Part shown: positions 60,943 to 64,000 of the stretch, in pieces
How the letters are laid out: each line of letters opens with the position of its first letter
Position numbering within the stretch: position 1 is the first letter of the stretch
Source: Entamoeba invadens IP1
Lineage: Eukaryota; Evosea; Mastigamoebida; Endamoebidae
Reading direction: 5' to 3'
Length of the DNA stretch: 64,000 nt
Assembly (NCBI RefSeq): GCF_000330505.1
Contig: NW_004440113.1
Coordinates: forward strand, 767,636-831,635
Translations under genes and position numbers: made by a program
Notes under the pieces: model-generated
What the model was told of the DNA's origin: nothing
What the model saw: the letters and a program-made list of their open reading frames with translations, nothing else
Database searches by the model: none

Positions 60943-63127
60943 CAGTCATAACAAAAAGGTGTCTCGTTCGAAAAAACCTGTCTTGAAAAAAACGAATAAA
61001 TTAATTGGTATTTTTCATCAAAATGTTATTATTATGTTATATATAACAAAAATGAATAACAAAAGGGAATAACAAAAGGGAATAACAAAAAATGAGTTAA
61101 TTTGCTTTTCGGGGTCGACCTCTTGGGTTTTTTGGTTTCTTTTCTAATATTGATTTTTCTTCAGGAGTCTTGTTCTTACTGCCTTTTTTCCTTCCTCTTG
61201 TAGATTTGGGTTTGGGGGGTTCGGGCTTCAAATACAAACGTATTTTAGACAGACTTTCTTGGTTGATTTGTTCGTCGACTTCGCAGTCTAACAACAATTG
61301 TACTTCGTCGTCGATGTTTAGATCGTTTGTTTGATGAGTCTGTTTTTTTTTGCAGTTCACAGACTTTAATAGCTGTTATAGAAACATTAGGAGTTGGAAG
61401 GTCTTCATATTTAAACCTTCTTTTTAGTTTTATTGGAGTTATTGAACTAAAAAAGGAAATAAAATTCAGATCCTTGAAAAGGAGAGGGAATTCTTCCCTC
61501 AATCTTTTACACTTGAAGGGATCAACTTGACAAAAGTACTCTTTCTTGTCCGAGTCGTATTTGAATGTTATACCCGCACCCTTAAAAGCCGAAGAGCACG
61601 ATACAATTGAAGTCGACATGTGGAAGGCGGTCAGTATCTCAATTTGGTACTTTTCAAATCGATTCACTTTCACTTTACTTTCCTCTTTTTCCCAATTTTC
61701 ATTCATCCATTCCTCGCCATCAATTCCTTCACCTTTGTCTTTCTTTTCATTTCCTCCAAGAGAATCATGCATATCCTCTTTGTCCTCTTTGTCCTCTACA
61801 ACCTGAGCATTTCGGATAATACCTTTTTGAACCGCAAACACCCCAATGTCCAAAGGTTGAAGAACATGGGGTGCGTGCGGAACAAGAGGCACCAAAATGA
61901 TGTTGTGGACCTCAAGCACTTTCCTTGGCTCTTCAACATCATGGCAAGAACACGAATCAATAAGCAAAACAGCTTTTTCATAAATACCAACTCCGAGTTT
62001 CATTCGTTTCTCGTAAATTTTCGGGATAAACACGGAAAAGACCCAATCCATAAAAATTGATTTGTTTATGAATCCGGTCTCTGTTTTTGTTAAAAGTACA
62101 TGGCCAATAAGCCCAGAATTAACAAGCGTTTGAGTACAAGTTGAGGTCGGAGTGATTAGAATTCCTGGAATTGGTCCTTCTCCGCTGATACAAGCGAGAA
62201 AGGTGCTTCTTCTGACATTACGTTGAACTCCAACTTTCAGCACTTTGATATCATCTTTATTCCACAAGACTTTGAGCTTTTTGCGGTCAGCCCATTTTTG
62301 ATATCCAGATTCGTCTAAATTGAAACAAAGGCACCTCCTGACACCCGATACAGTCTTCGAAAGACCAATAAAATAATCAACAAAACTCTGTGTTAGTATC
62401 TCAAGGCGTTTTGTTTCGTCAGGGAATGCCCACCTCAAAATGAATCCCTCCTTCTTGAGTATATACAAAATTGCCTCGCGTTTAAAACATTCTCCAAATT
62501 GTTTCTCCAAGAAGAATTGTAAGTACTGTACTGTTACCGCCTGCTCCCTTTCAATACAACCAGACACTTCCAACAATAACGCCTTCTTCTGTTCCTCGTT
62601 TAAAAGGGGTGGTCGCATATTTTTCCGAGGTACATACTCCATTTCCAACTCCATTCGCATTGACTGCGTCGAGATTGTCGCACCACTTACTCCAAACACT
62701 TTCCCCAAATCATCATTTGTAATTCGGTCCCAAGGGACTGATGAAGTCAGTGACTTCATTAAGTATATTTGTCCTCTCCGGTCAATTCCCTCCATTTTCC
62801 CTCCCAAAAATGCATAGTCAATGAACTGACTCATAAGAGAGTCTTTCTCACACCTTAGTTTCATGTCATCCTTTTTCTCTCCATCTCTTCTGACGTTGTT
62901 CATGCTCATTTTATTTGTGAGTTCTTTTTAGTTCCACTCACCTTATTTCATTTTTAACGGAATTGTAAAAAATTATTATTGAAGAAAATCAATTGAAACG
63001 GATAAAATTATCCGATAAAAGGATGAAAATCAAATATTTTATTCGGGTTTAATCTTAGTACATTTCTAGTTTTTTTATTATATTTTTTTACTATAATAAT
63101 CTTCGCGACAGGTTTTTCGTGTTACTG
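60943..63127. mobile_element. complete pogo-type DNA transposon with TA target duplication
   Basis: The 2185-bp element is bounded by TA (60941-60942 and 63128-63129). The left end is CAGTCATAACAAAAAGGTGT; the right end, on the other strand, is CAGTAACACGAAAAACCTGT. They share CAGT, an A-rich block and TGTC.CG, and the left end has a second inner copy of CGAAAAAACCTGTC. It carries one transposase gene on the minus strand. Size, CAGT ends, TA flank and DDD transposase all fit the pogo/Tigger branch of the Tc1/mariner superfamily. Confidence 0.85.
61097..62909 (-). pseudogene. pogo/Tigger-like DDE transposase with a frameshift before its AT-hook tail
   Basis: From ATG 62909 the main frame runs 554 codons. 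An N-terminal helix-turn-helix region (about 50-160; DLGKVFGVSGATIS) resembles CENP-B/Tigger DNA-binding domains. The DDE_1 catalytic core has D199 (NLDESG), D318 (LLIDSCSCHD) and D354 (QPLDIGVF), so all three catalytic acids are present. At the 9-base A run (minus strand; 61343-61351) the main frame enters a short Arg-rich end. The +1 frame continues for 80-odd codons with an acidic region and two AT-hook-like motifs (RGRKKGSK, RGRPRK) to 61097. The natural protein very probably included that tail. The shift may be a mutation, a sequencing error in the homopolymer, or slippage. The catalytic part is otherwise intact. Confidence 0.8.
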
Positions 63128-63166
63128 TAAAACTAATTGAAACCTTATTAGATTTACATACAAAAA

Positions 63167-64000
63167 TTAATCTTCAAGCATCTTCCTCATTCTTTCTTGT
63201 CTCTTCTCAACAAAGCTCTTTATTTTGTCTGTGTTAACACCCTCATTCAAGCTGTCATAGACGTCAACCTCATCGTAAATTTTTACAAAGAGCTTGCAGA
63301 TATCTGTGAATTGGTACCTATTGTTTGGATCCTCCTTCCAACACCCTTCGATTAACGACTTCAATTTGACAGGCATTGTCTGGTCTATGTTTAGTCGTTT
63401 GCCAGATAACACATGAGACTTGACATCAAAAAGTGTTTTCAGTTGTTTGAAAGGCTCTTGTTGGTAAAAGATTTCCCAAGATGTAATCGCAAATGAATAC
63501 ACATCACCACTTGTTGTGTAAATATCATTGTACGTCTCTGGTGCGGCGTATATTGGAGTGCCCAACCCTTTGTCGTCATCCCATGTTTTCTTTATAAAGC
63601 GAGAAGTACCAAAGTCTGTGATTTTCACACAACAAGCTGAATCTTCGAAGAGTGAATTGACAAGTAAATTGTCGGGTTTCAAATCCAAATGAACGATTTT
63701 ATTTTCATGAAGAAACTCCATTCCCCTTGCTGTATCATACAAGATGCGTAATTTGAGTTTGTAAGACAATTTGATATAATCATCACTGTCGTTTCTAACA
63801 TACTCTCCTAATGATCCCAAAAGGAAAAATTGCATGACCATTGATACTTGAGGAATATAAGTCACTGCGCCAATGTAATTCGCGACAAACGGATTACGCA
63901 ATTTACTCATTATAGCACACTCATTGTTCACATCAAGTTTCAACTCTTCAACTTCCTCGGAAGTCAACTTTTCCCACTTGAACTGCTTTACTGCAACAGT
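63167..64000 (-). CDS. transmembrane-kinase (TMK) family protein, kinase domain, truncated by window edge
   Basis: C-terminal part of a second receptor-like kinase, very similar to the TMK at 48585. The frame is open to the window edge and starts there within VAVKQFKWEKL (the VAIK lysine). It contains NECAIMSKLRNPFVANYIGA, HLDLKPDNLLVNS, DFGTSRF and YAAPETY with GDVYSFA, and ends in a basic helix (KSFVEKRQERMRKMLED). The ectodomain and TM are outside the window. As in its relative, the catalytic loop reads HLD instead of HRD. The stop codon lies 40 bp from the right end of the pogo-type element. Confidence 0.88.
   Translation of the reverse strand, partial: TVAVKQFKWEKLTSEEVEELKLDVNNECAIMSKLRNPFVANYIGAVTYIPQVSMVMQFFLLGSLGEYVRNDSDDYIKLSYKLKLRILYDTARGMEFLHENKIVHLDLKPDNLLVNSLFEDSACCVKITDFGTSRFIKKTWDDDKGLGTPIYAAPETYNDIYTTSGDVYSFAITSWEIFYQQEPFKQLKTLFDVKSHVLSGKRLNIDQTMPVKLKSLIEGCWKEDPNNRYQFTDICKLFVKIYDEVDVYDSLNEGVNTDKIKSFVEKRQERMRKMLED

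Noticed and set aside
1..64000. tRNA, rRNA, CRISPR arrays, and Entamoeba LINE/SINE elements
   Set aside because: No cloverleaf B-box pattern, rRNA-like block, spaced direct-repeat array or reverse-transcriptase frame was found by reading both strands.

Overview
This is a 64 kb stretch of a compact, AT-rich protist nuclear genome. Everything points to Entamoeba, most likely a DNA-transposon-rich species such as E. invadens; that species call is an inference. The reasons are short introns that almost always begin GTTTGT and end AG, receptor-like transmembrane kinases of the Entamoeba TMK type, a BspA-like LRR protein, an Entamoeba-style histone H4, very short intergenic leaders, and Tc1/mariner/pogo-type elements flanked by TA. 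No tRNA, rRNA, CRISPR or bacterial operon structure was seen. Many genes are spliced, and I assembled the exon joins by hand from splice signals, reading phase and family similarity.

Layout. 1-6.5 kb: a protein-kinase C-terminus, a spliced LSm5 gene, a 182-bp MITE, a probable unmodelled gene and a 1301-codon LRR protein. 6.6-16.5 kb: an MCM9-type helicase, enoyl-CoA reductase (TECR), an LCAT-like lipase, ribosomal protein eL29 and a DUF1015 protein, separated by long AT-rich spacers. 17-24 kb: a two-TM protein, a RasGAP, a putative DNA-binding/activator protein with a duplicated domain, eL27 and a small polytopic membrane protein. 24-31 kb: a Maelstrom-domain protein, a PDI, EMC3, a spliced coiled-coil protein, a 1.08-kb element with perfect 250-bp inverted arms, and an apyrase. 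31-45 kb: DHX37/Dhr1, SNAPC3, a four-exon RhoGAP, a PTEN-C2-DUF547 fusion, a coiled-coil/beta-propeller/C1 protein and an F-box LRR protein. 45-54 kb: an ambiguous small gene, histone H4, 2 kb of empty AT-rich DNA, a full transmembrane kinase, a pentanucleotide array and a 2.0-kb non-coding inverted-repeat element. 54-64 kb: a Rab-like pseudo-GTPase hidden in four exons, SF3A2, an Entamoeba-type unknown, an ethanolamine/choline phosphotransferase, TRM112, a small spliced unknown, a complete pogo-type transposon with a frameshifted transposase, and a second transmembrane kinase running off the edge.

Functionally this is mostly housekeeping (splicing, snRNA transcription, ribosome biogenesis, ER lipid and protein work) mixed with signalling genes (kinases, PTEN, RasGAP, RhoGAP, Rab-like). 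The least ordinary items are the degenerate Rab-like protein with a long C-terminal extension, the Maelstrom-domain gene, the PTEN-DUF547 fusion, the duplicated-domain putative regulator, and four separate DNA-transposon-type insertions, two of them large and non-coding.
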